This document shows positions 1 through 5,440 of a DNA stretch of 5,440 bases, piece after piece; position 1 is the stretch's first letter; each line of letters begins with the position of its first letter. Position numbers and translations under genes: made by a program. The DNA is taken from positions 1 through 5,440 of the forward strand of contig CAYPQM010000266.1 in assembly GCA_964412845.1 (NCBI GenBank). Reading direction: 5' to 3'. Origin of the DNA: JAWWPY01 sp964412845 (GTDB lineage Bacteria > Actinomycetota > Actinomycetes > Streptosporangiales > Streptosporangiaceae). Under the pieces are notes generated by a model. It did no database searches. It was not told the origin of the DNA and saw only the letters and a program-made list of their open reading frames with translations.

Positions 1-578
1 GCCTGGCGGCGGTATGGGCAGCCATATGGTTCGATTTCTTCTTCACCGTGCCGTATTACCGGTTCACGATCCGCAGCTCTGCGGATGTCATGACGGCTGT
101 CCTGCTGCTGCTCACCGGACTGGCTGTATCGCAGCTCGCGGCCCGCGCCCGGCGGCTGAAGGTCATTGCGATCACTGATGCGGGCTACCTGGCGCAGATC
201 CACGAGGCTGCTTCGCTGGCGAAGTCCGCCGCGTTCCCTGATGCTGTGGTCGATCACGTCAAGGAGCAGCTCACTGGCCTGCTGGACCTGCAAGGGGCAC
301 GCTTTGAGTACGGTTCCCTGCTCGGCCACCCGCCGCGCCTGGAACCAGACGGCACCGTGACGGTAGGTCACTCCCGCTGGAATGTTGAGCAGTCGGGCCT
401 GCCCGGGGAGGAGATCGAGGTGCGTACCTTCGGTAACGGCCAGTACTTCGGACGGTTCATGCTCAAGGCCAAGCCGGGTTCCAAGCCCTCGCTGCAGGCG
501 CGACTGGTCGCCGTCACGCTGGCCGATCAGGCCGGGCGCGCGCTCGCTGCCAGTGAGACCGCGCGGAGCGTGCCCTGA
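1..578 (+). CDS. DUF4118 (KdpD-like) membrane sensor protein, 5' end outside window
   Basis: The reading frame is open from position 3 to the TGA at 576-578 (191 visible codons). The gene therefore starts before the window, and the GTG at 48 is an internal valine, not a start. The first visible residues (AAIWFDFFFTVPYYRFTI), followed by a hydrophobic helix (about residues 29-46) and a basic AARARRLK end, match the last part of the DUF4118 four-helix membrane segment known from KdpD sensor kinases. The remaining ~135 residues are soluble and look GAF-like: a helix with AKSAAFPDAVVDHVKEQL, then beta-rich stretches and a closing helix. In KdpD this position is followed by HisKA and HATPase domains; here the protein simply stops, with no H-box and no N/G-boxes. 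It is best called a stand-alone membrane sensor or accessory protein of unknown ligand. It converges on the sugar operon and is probably unrelated to it. The DUF4118 assignment is fairly firm; the GAF assignment is weaker. Confidence 0.8.
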   Translation, partial: LAAVWAAIWFDFFFTVPYYRFTIRSSADVMTAVLLLLTGLAVSQLAARARRLKVIAITDAGYLAQIHEAASLAKSAAFPDAVVDHVKEQLTGLLDLQGARFEYGSLLGHPPRLEPDGTVTVGHSRWNVEQSGLPGEEIEVRTFGNGQYFGRFMLKAKPGSKPSLQARLVAVTLADQAGRALAASETARSVP

Positions 579-590
579 CGAACCAGCCAG

Positions 591-630
591 GCATCTGATC
601 CTTTCCGGATACCGCTGGAGTCGCAGATGC
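591..630 (+). terminator. Candidate hairpin after the DUF4118 gene
   Basis: A perfect 7-bp inverted repeat, GCATCTG at 591-597 and CAGATGC at 624-630, starts 12 nt after the stop codon. Inside it sits a smaller 4-bp hairpin (ATCC 598-601, GGAT 607-610). There is no T-tract, as is common for actinobacterial hairpin terminators. The 26-nt spacer and short stem make this a weak call. Confidence 0.3.
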
Positions 631-661
631 GGGCGAAGGAGCGGACCAAGTTACGCGGCAG

Positions 662-689
662 CCGGGCCGACGCGCCCGGAACTCTCCGG
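662..689 (-). terminator. Candidate terminator of the sugar operon (two overlapping stems)
   Basis: Stem A is CCGGGC (662-667) with GCCCGG (674-679) around a 6-nt loop. Stem B is CCGGA (676-680) with TCCGG (685-689) around a 4-nt loop. They share bases 676-679, so only one can form at a time. They lie 30-57 nt past the permease stop on the minus strand and could also stop read-through from the left. No T-tract follows on either strand. GC-rich stems of this size arise easily in such DNA, so confidence is modest. Confidence 0.35.
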
Positions 690-718
690 CAGCCACCGCG
701 CGCCCGCCTGTGTCCCAG

Positions 719-1744
719 CTACCGCCGGCCCCGGCCGAAGTAGCTGGCGCGCACGCGGTCCAGCAGGATCGCGACACCGAGCACACCGCCTTGCACGACC
801 TGCTGGTAGTACGGACTGACATGCAGGGCGAGCAAGCCGTTGGCGATGAACTCCAGCAGGATCGCGCCGGCTGCGATGCCGACGATCCGGCCTTCGCCGC
901 CGAACAGCGAGGCACCGCCGACGACGGCGGCCGCGATCGCGATCAGCTCCCAGCCGGGGCCAACCGAAGGATCCGCGACATTCATCCGGCCGATCACCAG
1001 GATGCCGACGACACCGGCCAGCATGGAACTGGCGATGTAAGTGGAGGTAATCCGCCGCCCGGTGGGAATCCCGGCCAGCCGGGCCGCCTCTTTGTTACCG
1101 CCGACCGCGTAGATCTGCCGGCCGATGTAGGTCCGTTCCAGGATGAACCAGGCGATCGCCGCCGCGCCGACGAAGAACAGCGCGGGCACGGGGACCTCCT
1201 CGACGTAGAACGAGCTCAGGTTGCCGAACAGCGGGTCGATGCCGTTGATCGGCGAGCCGCTGGTGATCGCGAGCGCGAGACCCTGGGCCACGGTGAAGGT
1301 CACCAGCGTGATGACGAACGGCGGCACCTTCAGTCTGGTGACCATGGTGCCGTGCCACAGGCCGATGGCGGCGCAGATGATGATGGTCAGCAGGATCGCG
1401 ACCGGAGCCGGGAATCCTTGGTTCACGTTGAACCATGCGGCGAGGATGCCGGCCAGCCCGGCCAGCGCGCCGACTGACAGGTCGATGCCCCCGGTCAGGA
1501 TGACCAGCGACTCGCCGATGGCGAGGATGCCGACCTGGGCCAGGTCACGGCCCATGACCTGCAAGTTGCCGATGCTCGCGTAGGTCGGCGCGTTCACCGC
1601 GATGAGGATGAAGACCACCACGCACGCGATCAGCACGCCGGCTTCCGGTGACTCGGCGAGCTTGCGCAGCAATCGAGTCGCGGCGCGCCGCCGGCTTGAG
1701 TTGGGTGGCACATCCGTCGGCAAAAGCGTGCTCTGGGCGCTCAT
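719..1744 (-). CDS. Sugar ABC transporter permease, CUT2 family (RbsC/AraH/XylH type)
   Basis: This 341-residue inner-membrane permease has the length usual for the RbsC/AraH family (about 310-350). A ~35-residue hydrophilic, arginine-rich cytoplasmic N-terminus precedes about eight to ten hydrophobic segments, for example residues 37-51, 71-84, 113-130, 188-201, 266-279 and 286-305. Family landmarks are GGIDLSVGA (85-93), the cytoplasmic-loop motif YAVGGNKEAARLAGI (212-226) that docks on the ATPase, and the late signature GWELIAIAAAVVGGASLFGG (264-283). In this family two copies form the sugar channel, fed by the binding protein and driven by the tandem ATPase encoded just upstream. The ATG at 1744 overlaps the ATPase stop as ATGA and has a GGAG 7 nt ahead, so translation is probably coupled. 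It is the last gene of the operon. The exact sugar cannot be read from the permease; L-arabinose is inferred from araA upstream. Confidence 0.93.
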   Translation of the reverse strand: MSAQSTLLPTDVPPNSSRRRAATRLLRKLAESPEAGVLIACVVVFILIAVNAPTYASIGNLQVMGRDLAQVGILAIGESLVILTGGIDLSVGALAGLAGILAAWFNVNQGFPAPVAILLTIIICAAIGLWHGTMVTRLKVPPFVITLVTFTVAQGLALAITSGSPINGIDPLFGNLSSFYVEEVPVPALFFVGAAAIAWFILERTYIGRQIYAVGGNKEAARLAGIPTGRRITSTYIASSMLAGVVGILVIGRMNVADPSVGPGWELIAIAAAVVGGASLFGGEGRIVGIAAGAILLEFIANGLLALHVSPYYQQVVQGGVLGVAILLDRVRASYFGRGRR

Positions 1745-3300
1745 GCGGCAGCTCCGTTAGTGGCCGGGGGTTTGCTCGCGGTAATAGCGGCGGCCGTCAT
1801 GATCCGTTCCTTGGTGGCCTGGTCGTGGTCGATGACCTCCACCGCCCGGCCGTGGTTCATCACCGCGATCCGGTGGCAGATCAGCAGCAGTTCCTCGAGT
1901 TCGGAGGAGGCGACCAGCACCGCCATGCCCGCCTCGGCGGCGCGATCGATCAGTTCGTAGATCTCAGCCTTCGCGCCGACATCCACGCCGCGGGTCGGCT
2001 CGTCGAGCAACAGCAGCCTGGGGTTGGTCGCGAACGCCCGGCCGAAGACGACTCGCTGCTGATTGCCGCCGGACAGTGAGCCGATGGGCTGTTCCACCGA
2101 CTGCATCCGGACGTTGACGCTCGCGGCGATCTTGCGGGCTTCGTCCCGGTGCCGGCGGGGCCCGAGCAGCCAGCCTCGGCTGATGCGGCGCAGGACCGAC
2201 ACCGTCACGTTGGCGCGGATCGGCGCGAACAGCACCAGCGACTGCTCCTTGCGGTCCTCCGGGATCAGCGCGATGCCAGCCGCGGCCCCGTCGCCCGGGC
2301 TACTCGGCGCGTAAGGGTGGCCGGCCAGCCACATCGTGCCGCCGGTGGCCGGTTGCGCGCCCGCGACAGTGTGGATCAGCCGGCTGCGGCCCGACCCCAT
2401 GAGCCCGGCGACGCCGACGATCTCGCCGGTCCGCACGTCGAGATCCACCGGACCAAGGCCGTCGGCGGTCAGGCCTTCGACCCGCAGGACCACCTCGCTG
2501 TCTGGTGCCGGGGCCGTCGGTTTGCCGTGCACGATCTCGCCGCCGACCATTTCGCGGATCAGGCGCTCCTCGGATGCCTCCTCCGGCTGGAGATCGGCGA
2601 CGAGGCGGCCGTTGCGGAGCACCAGGATCCGGTCGCTGACCGTGAGCACCTCGTCGAGACGATGCCCGATGAACAGCACCGTGCCACCCCGCGTGGCCAA
2701 CTGCCGCGCGAGGCCCAGGACCATCTCCGCTTCTACCGGGCCGAGCGAGGAAGTCGGTTCATCGAGGATCAGCAGCTTGGGCTCCCGGCCCCACGCCTTG
2801 GCGATCTCGATCATCTGCCGGGTCGGCACCGGAAGCGTGCGCACCTCGCTGTTCACCGGGATCGCGGTCGCGGACAGGCCGATCTCCGCGAGCATGGCCG
2901 TCGCCTCGGCGCGCTGTGCCGCCCGGTCGACCAGGTAGCGCTTTGTGGAGTTGCGCGGGCGCCGCCCGAGGAGCAGATTCTCGGCCACCGACAGCTGGCC
3001 GACCAGCGGGAACTCCTGCGAGACCAGGGCCACGCCGAGGCGGACGGCGGCCTCCGTTGATCCGGGGACCAACGGCTGCCCATTGATCTCGATGTCACCG
3101 CCGTCGCGGTGCACCGAGCCGGCCAGTGTCCCCATCAGCGTGGACTTGCCCGCGCCGTTCTCGCCGACGACGCCGATCACCTGACCCGCGTGCAGGTCAA
3201 GTTCCGGCAGGTCCAGGACCTTGACCGGGCCGTAGGACTTATGGACCCCCCGCAGCCGCGCGGTGACCGCGCGGCTGCGGGGGTCGTTGGACACGGTCAT
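1741..3300 (-). CDS. Sugar ABC transporter ATP-binding protein, two NBDs (RbsA/AraG/XylG type)
   Basis: This 519-residue cytoplasmic ATPase powers the importer and has the family's usual length (about 500). Domain 1 has Walker A GENGAGKST (46-54), Q-loop Gln95, Walker B LLILDEP (176-182) and H-loop His213. Its signature region reads LPVPTRQMIEIAKA instead of LSGGQ. Domain 2 has a degenerate Walker A, GLMGSGRS (299-306, Arg for Lys), a canonical LSGGNQQ (409-415) and Walker B LLLLDEP (429-435), with Ser where domain 1 has the H-loop His (around 466). The composite sites are therefore unequal: domain 1 Walker A with domain 2 LSGGNQQ is intact, and the other is degenerate. This is typical of CUT2 ATPases. 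The ATG at 3300 starts 2 nt after the binding-protein stop and lacks a strong Shine-Dalgarno sequence, which points to coupled translation. About 12 residues precede the usual domain start, and their codons contain a large palindrome (3247-3283). Confidence 0.95.
   Translation of the reverse strand: MTVSNDPRSRAVTARLRGVHKSYGPVKVLDLPELDLHAGQVIGVVGENGAGKSTLMGTLAGSVHRDGGDIEINGQPLVPGSTEAAVRLGVALVSQEFPLVGQLSVAENLLLGRRPRNSTKRYLVDRAAQRAEATAMLAEIGLSATAIPVNSEVRTLPVPTRQMIEIAKAWGREPKLLILDEPTSSLGPVEAEMVLGLARQLATRGGTVLFIGHRLDEVLTVSDRILVLRNGRLVADLQPEEASEERLIREMVGGEIVHGKPTAPAPDSEVVLRVEGLTADGLGPVDLDVRTGEIVGVAGLMGSGRSRLIHTVAGAQPATGGTMWLAGHPYAPSSPGDGAAAGIALIPEDRKEQSLVLFAPIRANVTVSVLRRISRGWLLGPRRHRDEARKIAASVNVRMQSVEQPIGSLSGGNQQRVVFGRAFATNPRLLLLDEPTRGVDVGAKAEIYELIDRAAEAGMAVLVASSELEELLLICHRIAVMNHGRAVEVIDHDQATKERIMTAAAITASKPPATNGAAA
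1752..1755 (-). promoter_or_regulatory. Ribosome binding site of the permease gene
   Basis: GGAG on the minus strand ends 7 nt before the ATG at 1744 and lies within the last codons of the ATPase gene. Together with the ATGA stop/start overlap it fixes this start and suggests re-initiation by ribosomes finishing the ATPase. Confidence 0.6.
3247..3283 (-). repeat. 37-bp near-perfect palindrome inside the ATPase start region
   Basis: CCCCCGCAGCCGCGCGGT (3247-3264) is the exact reverse complement of 3266-3283, with a single G at 3265 between them. All 18 pairs match and 16 are G:C. If C3246 is bulged, two more pairs (3244-3245 with 3284-3285) extend it. In the mRNA it forms a stem with a minimal loop, beginning 17 nt after the A of the ATPase ATG and about 20 nt past the binding-protein stop. 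It covers ATPase codons 6-18, which encode PRSRAVTARLRG, upstream of the conserved domain. It is the strongest inverted repeat I found in the window. Confidence 0.9.
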
Positions 3301-3302
3301 CG

Positions 3303-4439
3303 TCAGCCGATTCCGAGCTTCGCCTCAAGTGACTGGTAGTCGCTCAGATCCGACTTGGTGATGAGGCCGACGCCGGAACTCAAGGTCGAGCCGTCCGACG
3401 ACAGGTAGGGCTTGACGATGTTCATCGTGGCGGCCTGGCCGAGCACCTTCTCTGCCGCGAGGATGTACGCGCCGGTGTAGCCCTGCTCGTATGGCATCTG
3501 CACCACCGTGCCGGAGATCACGCCGGACTGGATGAAGCCCAGCGTTTGCGCATCCGAGTCGTCCGAGATGATGTGCACCGTGGCCGTCTTGCCGGCTGAG
3601 GTGACCGCTTGGGCGAGCGCCGGACCGTCGTAGGAGTAGACCCCGTAGAGGCCGTTCACATCTGGGTTGTTGGCCAGGATGGTTTCCGCGTCAGACGTGG
3701 CCGTACTCGCCTGGAGGTTGTCGTTGACCTTCTGTGCGACCGTGATGCTCGTGCCTTTCAGCGCGGCCTCGAAGCCCGCGATGCGCTGGGTGGCGTTGGA
3801 TGCGGTCAGCGAACCAACCAGGATCGCGACCTTGCCTTTACCGCCGAGCACCTGCTTCATCGCCGTGCCGGCCTGGAACCCGGCGGTGTAGTTCGGGGTG
3901 CCGAGGTAGAGCGAGGCGGCGTCGGTGCCCGGCAGCGGCGAGTCGATCGCCAGGACCGCGACGCCGTGCTGGACATCGGTGTGGATCGTTCCCTTCGCTG
4001 ACGCGGGGTCGATGGCGGAGATGGAGTATCCGGTGATGCCTTGCGAGCGCAGCGTCTCCAACTCCGAGTCCTGCTCAGTCAGCTTGCCGTTGGGCGGGGC
4101 GAAATAGGTGCACTTGCTGGTGGCGATGCCCAGGTCGGAACAGCCTTTGAGGAAGCCGACCTGACCAGCCTTCCAGTAGTCGGCGGCCACGTTGACCACC
4201 ATGGCGATGTCGACCGGGGACAGGCTCTTGCCAGCCATCGCGACCTTGAGCGCCGCGTCCAGCTTGGCCAGATTGTCCTGGTTGAACGTGATCGTGCCGC
4301 TCAACGTGACCGCGCTCGCCGAGGCCTTCGGGGTGCTGGCGCTACCGGAACCGGTAGCGCTCTTGGAACACCCTGCTGCCAATGCCAGTAGCGCGATCGC
4401 CGACAGGGCGGCGGCGGAACGAGACGTCTTAAGCTTCAT
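3303..4439 (-). CDS. Sugar ABC transporter substrate-binding lipoprotein (periplasmic binding protein type 1)
   Basis: This 378-residue extracytoplasmic receptor captures the sugar and hands it to the permease. I chose the ATG at 4439 because it begins a classic lipoprotein signal: MKLKTSR, a hydrophobic core (residues 8-22), and AAGC with the lipidated Cys24. It also has AGAAAGGG 9 nt ahead. The same frame stays open to a TTG at 4544, but that leader is not signal-like. A Ser/Ala/Gly/Thr linker (25-45) and a short helical stretch (about 53-70) come before the binding domain. This domain starts near VDIAMVVNVAADYWKAGQVG (76-95) and shows the type 1 fold: alternating beta/alpha units with GYSISAIDPASA (137-148), VLAIDSP (162-168), GKVAILVG (202-209) and IISDDSD (290-296). 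Cys100 and Cys110 could form a disulphide outside the membrane. It lies between araA and the ATPase gene. An arabinose or related pentose ligand is inferred from context; binding residues were not matched to a known structure. Confidence 0.93.
   Translation of the reverse strand: MKLKTSRSAAALSAIALLALAAGCSKSATGSGSASTPKASASAVTLSGTITFNQDNLAKLDAALKVAMAGKSLSPVDIAMVVNVAADYWKAGQVGFLKGCSDLGIATSKCTYFAPPNGKLTEQDSELETLRSQGITGYSISAIDPASAKGTIHTDVQHGVAVLAIDSPLPGTDAASLYLGTPNYTAGFQAGTAMKQVLGGKGKVAILVGSLTASNATQRIAGFEAALKGTSITVAQKVNDNLQASTATSDAETILANNPDVNGLYGVYSYDGPALAQAVTSAGKTATVHIISDDSDAQTLGFIQSGVISGTVVQMPYEQGYTGAYILAAEKVLGQAATMNIVKPYLSSDGSTLSSGVGLITKSDLSDYQSLEAKLGIG
4339..4360 (-). repeat. 22-bp inverted repeat in the binding-protein linker codons
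   Basis: GCGCTACCGG (4339-4348) and CCGGTAGCGC (4351-4360) are perfect reverse complements separated by AA. The repeat starts 79 nt downstream of the A of the start codon and covers codons 27-34 (SATGSGSA), just after the lipidated Cys24, where the protein sequence is free to vary. It could be an mRNA hairpin or a protein-binding operator inside the gene, or a by-product of the Ser/Gly/Ala codon run. Confidence 0.8.
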
Positions 4440-4579
4440 TGCTCTGTGCCCTTTCTGAGGTGAGGGATGGTGCTGAATAGGTGAGGGGATGGTGCTGAAT
4501 ATTGACCTGCGGTATTGCGGTTGCTCAGCGACGGACCGGCGCAAGCCCGCCCCGGAGGTGTGACGGCTGTGGCAGGCAT
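4436..4579 (-). CDS. Possible 47-residue small ORF bridging araA and the binding-protein gene
   Basis: On the minus strand an ATG at 4579 directly abuts the araA TAG (4582-4580). AGGGA lies 6 nt ahead of it, within the last araA codons. The frame runs 47 codons to a TGA that overlaps the binding-protein ATG as ATGA, so it fills the whole gap. The peptide (starting MPATAVTPPG, ending LRKGTEQ) is rich in Pro, Ser and Thr, has no membrane helix or known domain, and matches nothing I recognise. Against a real gene: many codons end in A or T, unlike the flanking genes, and the 21/22-bp duplication shifts frame between copies. It may be a coupling or leader ORF, or simply chance. Otherwise the 140-nt gap holds only the tandem repeat and the ribosome site. 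One very weak promoter-like pair is visible (TGAGCA, 17 nt, CAATAT). Confidence 0.25.
   Translation of the reverse strand: MPATAVTPPGRACAGPSLSNRNTAGQYSAPSPHLFSTIPHLRKGTEQ
4449..4456 (-). promoter_or_regulatory. Ribosome binding site of the substrate-binding protein gene
   Basis: AGAAAGGG on the minus strand lies 9 nt upstream of the ATG at 4439. It supports that start, which also gives the lipoprotein signal peptide, over the upstream TTG at 4544. Confidence 0.6.
4458..4500 (-). repeat. Tandem direct repeat, two copies of 21/22 bp, in the leader of the binding-protein gene
   Basis: Two adjacent copies (4458-4478 and 4479-4500) differ only by one extra G in the second, in the run GGGG versus GGG. 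On the transcribed strand each copy begins ATTCAGCACCATCCC and ends TCACCT. The inner copy ends 1 nt before the ribosome binding site. The pair looks like a recent duplication. It may double a regulator or leader element, but its sequence is not a palindrome of the LacI type. Confidence 0.9.
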
Positions 4580-5440
4580 CTAAAATCCCTGGGCGAGCCG
4601 GTAGTACGCCTGATTCGAACGGATCTCGTTGACGAATCGGCGGATTGTGGTCTCGGCGTCGATGACCAATAGCTCGACGCCGAGCATGTCCGCGAGTTCA
4701 GCGAGGGTCGAAGTGCCGACGGCTGCGGACAGGACCGTGTGGTGCGGGCCGCCGGCCGTCAGCCACGTCTCGGTTGACGTGCGCCAATCCGGCCGCGGCC
4801 GCCAGATCGCGCGGGCCACCGGAAGCCGCGGTAGCGGTTCCGGTGGCGCGACGACGTCAATCTCGTTGGCTACCAGCCGGAACCGGTCACCCAGATCGGC
4901 CAGGCCGACGACGAAGGCCGGTCCGGGTGACGCATCGAAAACCAGCCGCACTGGGTCGTCCCGATCCCCGATGCCGAGCGGATGGATCTCGCAGGACGGC
5001 ATCGCAGCCGTGATCGAGGGACAGACTTCGAGCATGTGTGCACCGAGGATTAGTTCCCGGCCCGGTTCCAAGTGGTAGGTGTAGTCCTCCATGAACGACG
5101 TGCCGCCAGTCAGTCCGGCGGACATGACCTTCAGGGTGCGAAGGAGCAGGGCGGTCTTCCAGTCGCCCTCTCCGCCGAAGCCGTAGCCGTCGGCCATCAG
5201 CCGCTGCACGGCCAGGCCCGGGAGCTGGCGCAGGCCGCCGAGGTCCTCGAAGTTGGTGGTGAACGCGTGGAAGCCGCCAGCGGTGAGGAAGTCACGCAGT
5301 CCGAGTTCGATCTGCGCGGCGTAGCGCAGGGATTCGTGCCGTGCGCCGTCACGCCGCAGCTCGGCGGCGACTCGATAGGTGTCCTCGTACTCCTTGACCA
5401 GGTCGGTCACTCGCCCGTCGGCGATGGAGTCGACCGCCGC
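4580..5440 (-). CDS. araA: L-arabinose isomerase, C-terminal 286 residues (5' end outside window)
   Basis: The enzyme converts L-arabinose to L-ribulose in the cytoplasm with a divalent metal, usually Mn2+, as the first step of bacterial arabinose catabolism. The frame is open to the window edge; the GTG at 5410 is an internal valine inside VDSIADGRVTDLVKEYEDTY, which corresponds to a mid-protein stretch of E. coli AraA. The visible part is a little over half of the usual ~500 residues. Near-identical family blocks are FTTNFEDLGGLRQLPGLAVQ, YGFGGEGDWKTALLLRTLKV, GGTSFMEDYTYHLEPG, LGAHMLEVCPSI and AGGPHHTV. Counting from the first visible codon, the metal ligands correspond to Glu91, Glu118, His135 and His233 or His234 (E. 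coli Glu306, Glu333, His350, His450, matched by motif and spacing). All are present, so an active enzyme is expected. It is the first visible gene of the minus-strand operon and supplies the main clue to the transporter substrate. Confidence 0.96.
   Translation of the reverse strand, partial: AAVDSIADGRVTDLVKEYEDTYRVAAELRRDGARHESLRYAAQIELGLRDFLTAGGFHAFTTNFEDLGGLRQLPGLAVQRLMADGYGFGGEGDWKTALLLRTLKVMSAGLTGGTSFMEDYTYHLEPGRELILGAHMLEVCPSITAAMPSCEIHPLGIGDRDDPVRLVFDASPGPAFVVGLADLGDRFRLVANEIDVVAPPEPLPRLPVARAIWRPRPDWRTSTETWLTAGGPHHTVLSAAVGTSTLAELADMLGVELLVIDAETTIRRFVNEIRSNQAYYRLAQGF

Larger units (their letters stand above)
579..718. other. Convergent intergenic region without a gene
   Basis: These 140 bases separate the stop of the DUF4118 gene from the stop of the permease gene on the opposite strand. 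Open frames crossing the region have no plausible start context or recognisable product and continue as antisense shadows of the permease. The region holds two groups of inverted repeats (listed separately) that could end transcription from both sides. No promoter-like pair or tRNA is visible. Confidence 0.7.

Noticed and set aside
48..50. GTG at 48 as the start of the DUF4118 gene
   Set aside because: The frame is open to the window edge, and the residues before it (AAIWFDFFFT) belong to the conserved DUF4118 segment, so the gene starts outside the window.
1151..1160. Short palindromes such as GGCGATCGCC in the permease gene
   Set aside because: Ten-base GC-rich palindromes containing GATC or CGATCG are common in coding DNA of this composition and show no positional logic.
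710..1477. Long plus-strand open frame (255 codons) opposite the permease gene
   Set aside because: It is antisense to a clearly recognised permease, its product is an Asp/Gln/Arg/Gly-rich mixture without domains, and such shadows are expected at high GC.
2149..3060. Plus-strand open frame of 303 codons opposite the ATPase gene
   Set aside because: The composition (Arg, Ala, Asp, His rich) is that of an antisense shadow, and the minus strand carries all ABC ATPase motifs in the right order.
4473..4530. Promoter for the transporter genes (TGAGCA, 17 nt, CAATAT on the minus strand)
   Set aside because: Each box matches only about three of six consensus bases. The location is plausible, but the signal is too weak to list as a promoter.
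4440..4544. Longer start (TTG at 4544) for the substrate-binding protein
   Set aside because: The extra 35 residues are not signal-like and would bury the lipoprotein signal. The ATG at 4439 has a ribosome site and a proper lipobox.
5408..5410. GTG at 5410 as the araA start
   Set aside because: It lies inside a conserved mid-protein stretch of AraA and the frame continues to the window edge. The visible part is only the C-terminal portion.

Overview
The window is high-GC DNA with strong G/C bias at third codon positions, tight gene packing and an alanine/glycine/serine-rich lipoprotein signal. This fits an actinomycete (Actinomycetota). The exact genus cannot be read from the sequence.

Layout. 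Positions 1-578 (+) hold the 3' part of a gene for a membrane protein with a KdpD-type DUF4118 segment and a GAF-like tail but no kinase domain. A short convergent intergenic region (579-718) follows, with candidate terminator hairpins. From 719 to the right-hand edge everything is on the minus strand and reads, in transcription order: araA (L-arabinose isomerase, 5' end outside the window), a 140-nt gap, a lipoprotein sugar-binding protein, a two-domain sugar ABC ATPase, and a ribose/arabinose-type permease. The three transporter genes are almost fused: binding protein stop and ATPase start are 2 nt apart, and ATPase stop and permease start overlap as ATGA.

Function. The transporter genes make a complete CUT2-type importer, with one binding protein, one tandem-NBD ATPase and one permease acting as a homodimer. 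Its position directly behind araA suggests it imports L-arabinose, which AraA then isomerises to L-ribulose. The substrate is inferred from context, not read from binding residues. No regulator gene is visible.

This is largely an ordinary pentose uptake and catabolism operon, and I see no clear evidence of an undescribed system. The unexplained signals are at the nucleotide level. There is a 37-bp near-perfect palindrome just inside the ATPase start, and a 22-bp inverted repeat in the linker-coding part of the binding-protein gene. A 21/22-bp tandem duplication lies just before the binding-protein ribosome site. A 47-codon open frame exactly bridges the araA stop and the binding-protein start. 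Together these suggest post-transcriptional tuning of gene dosage within the operon.
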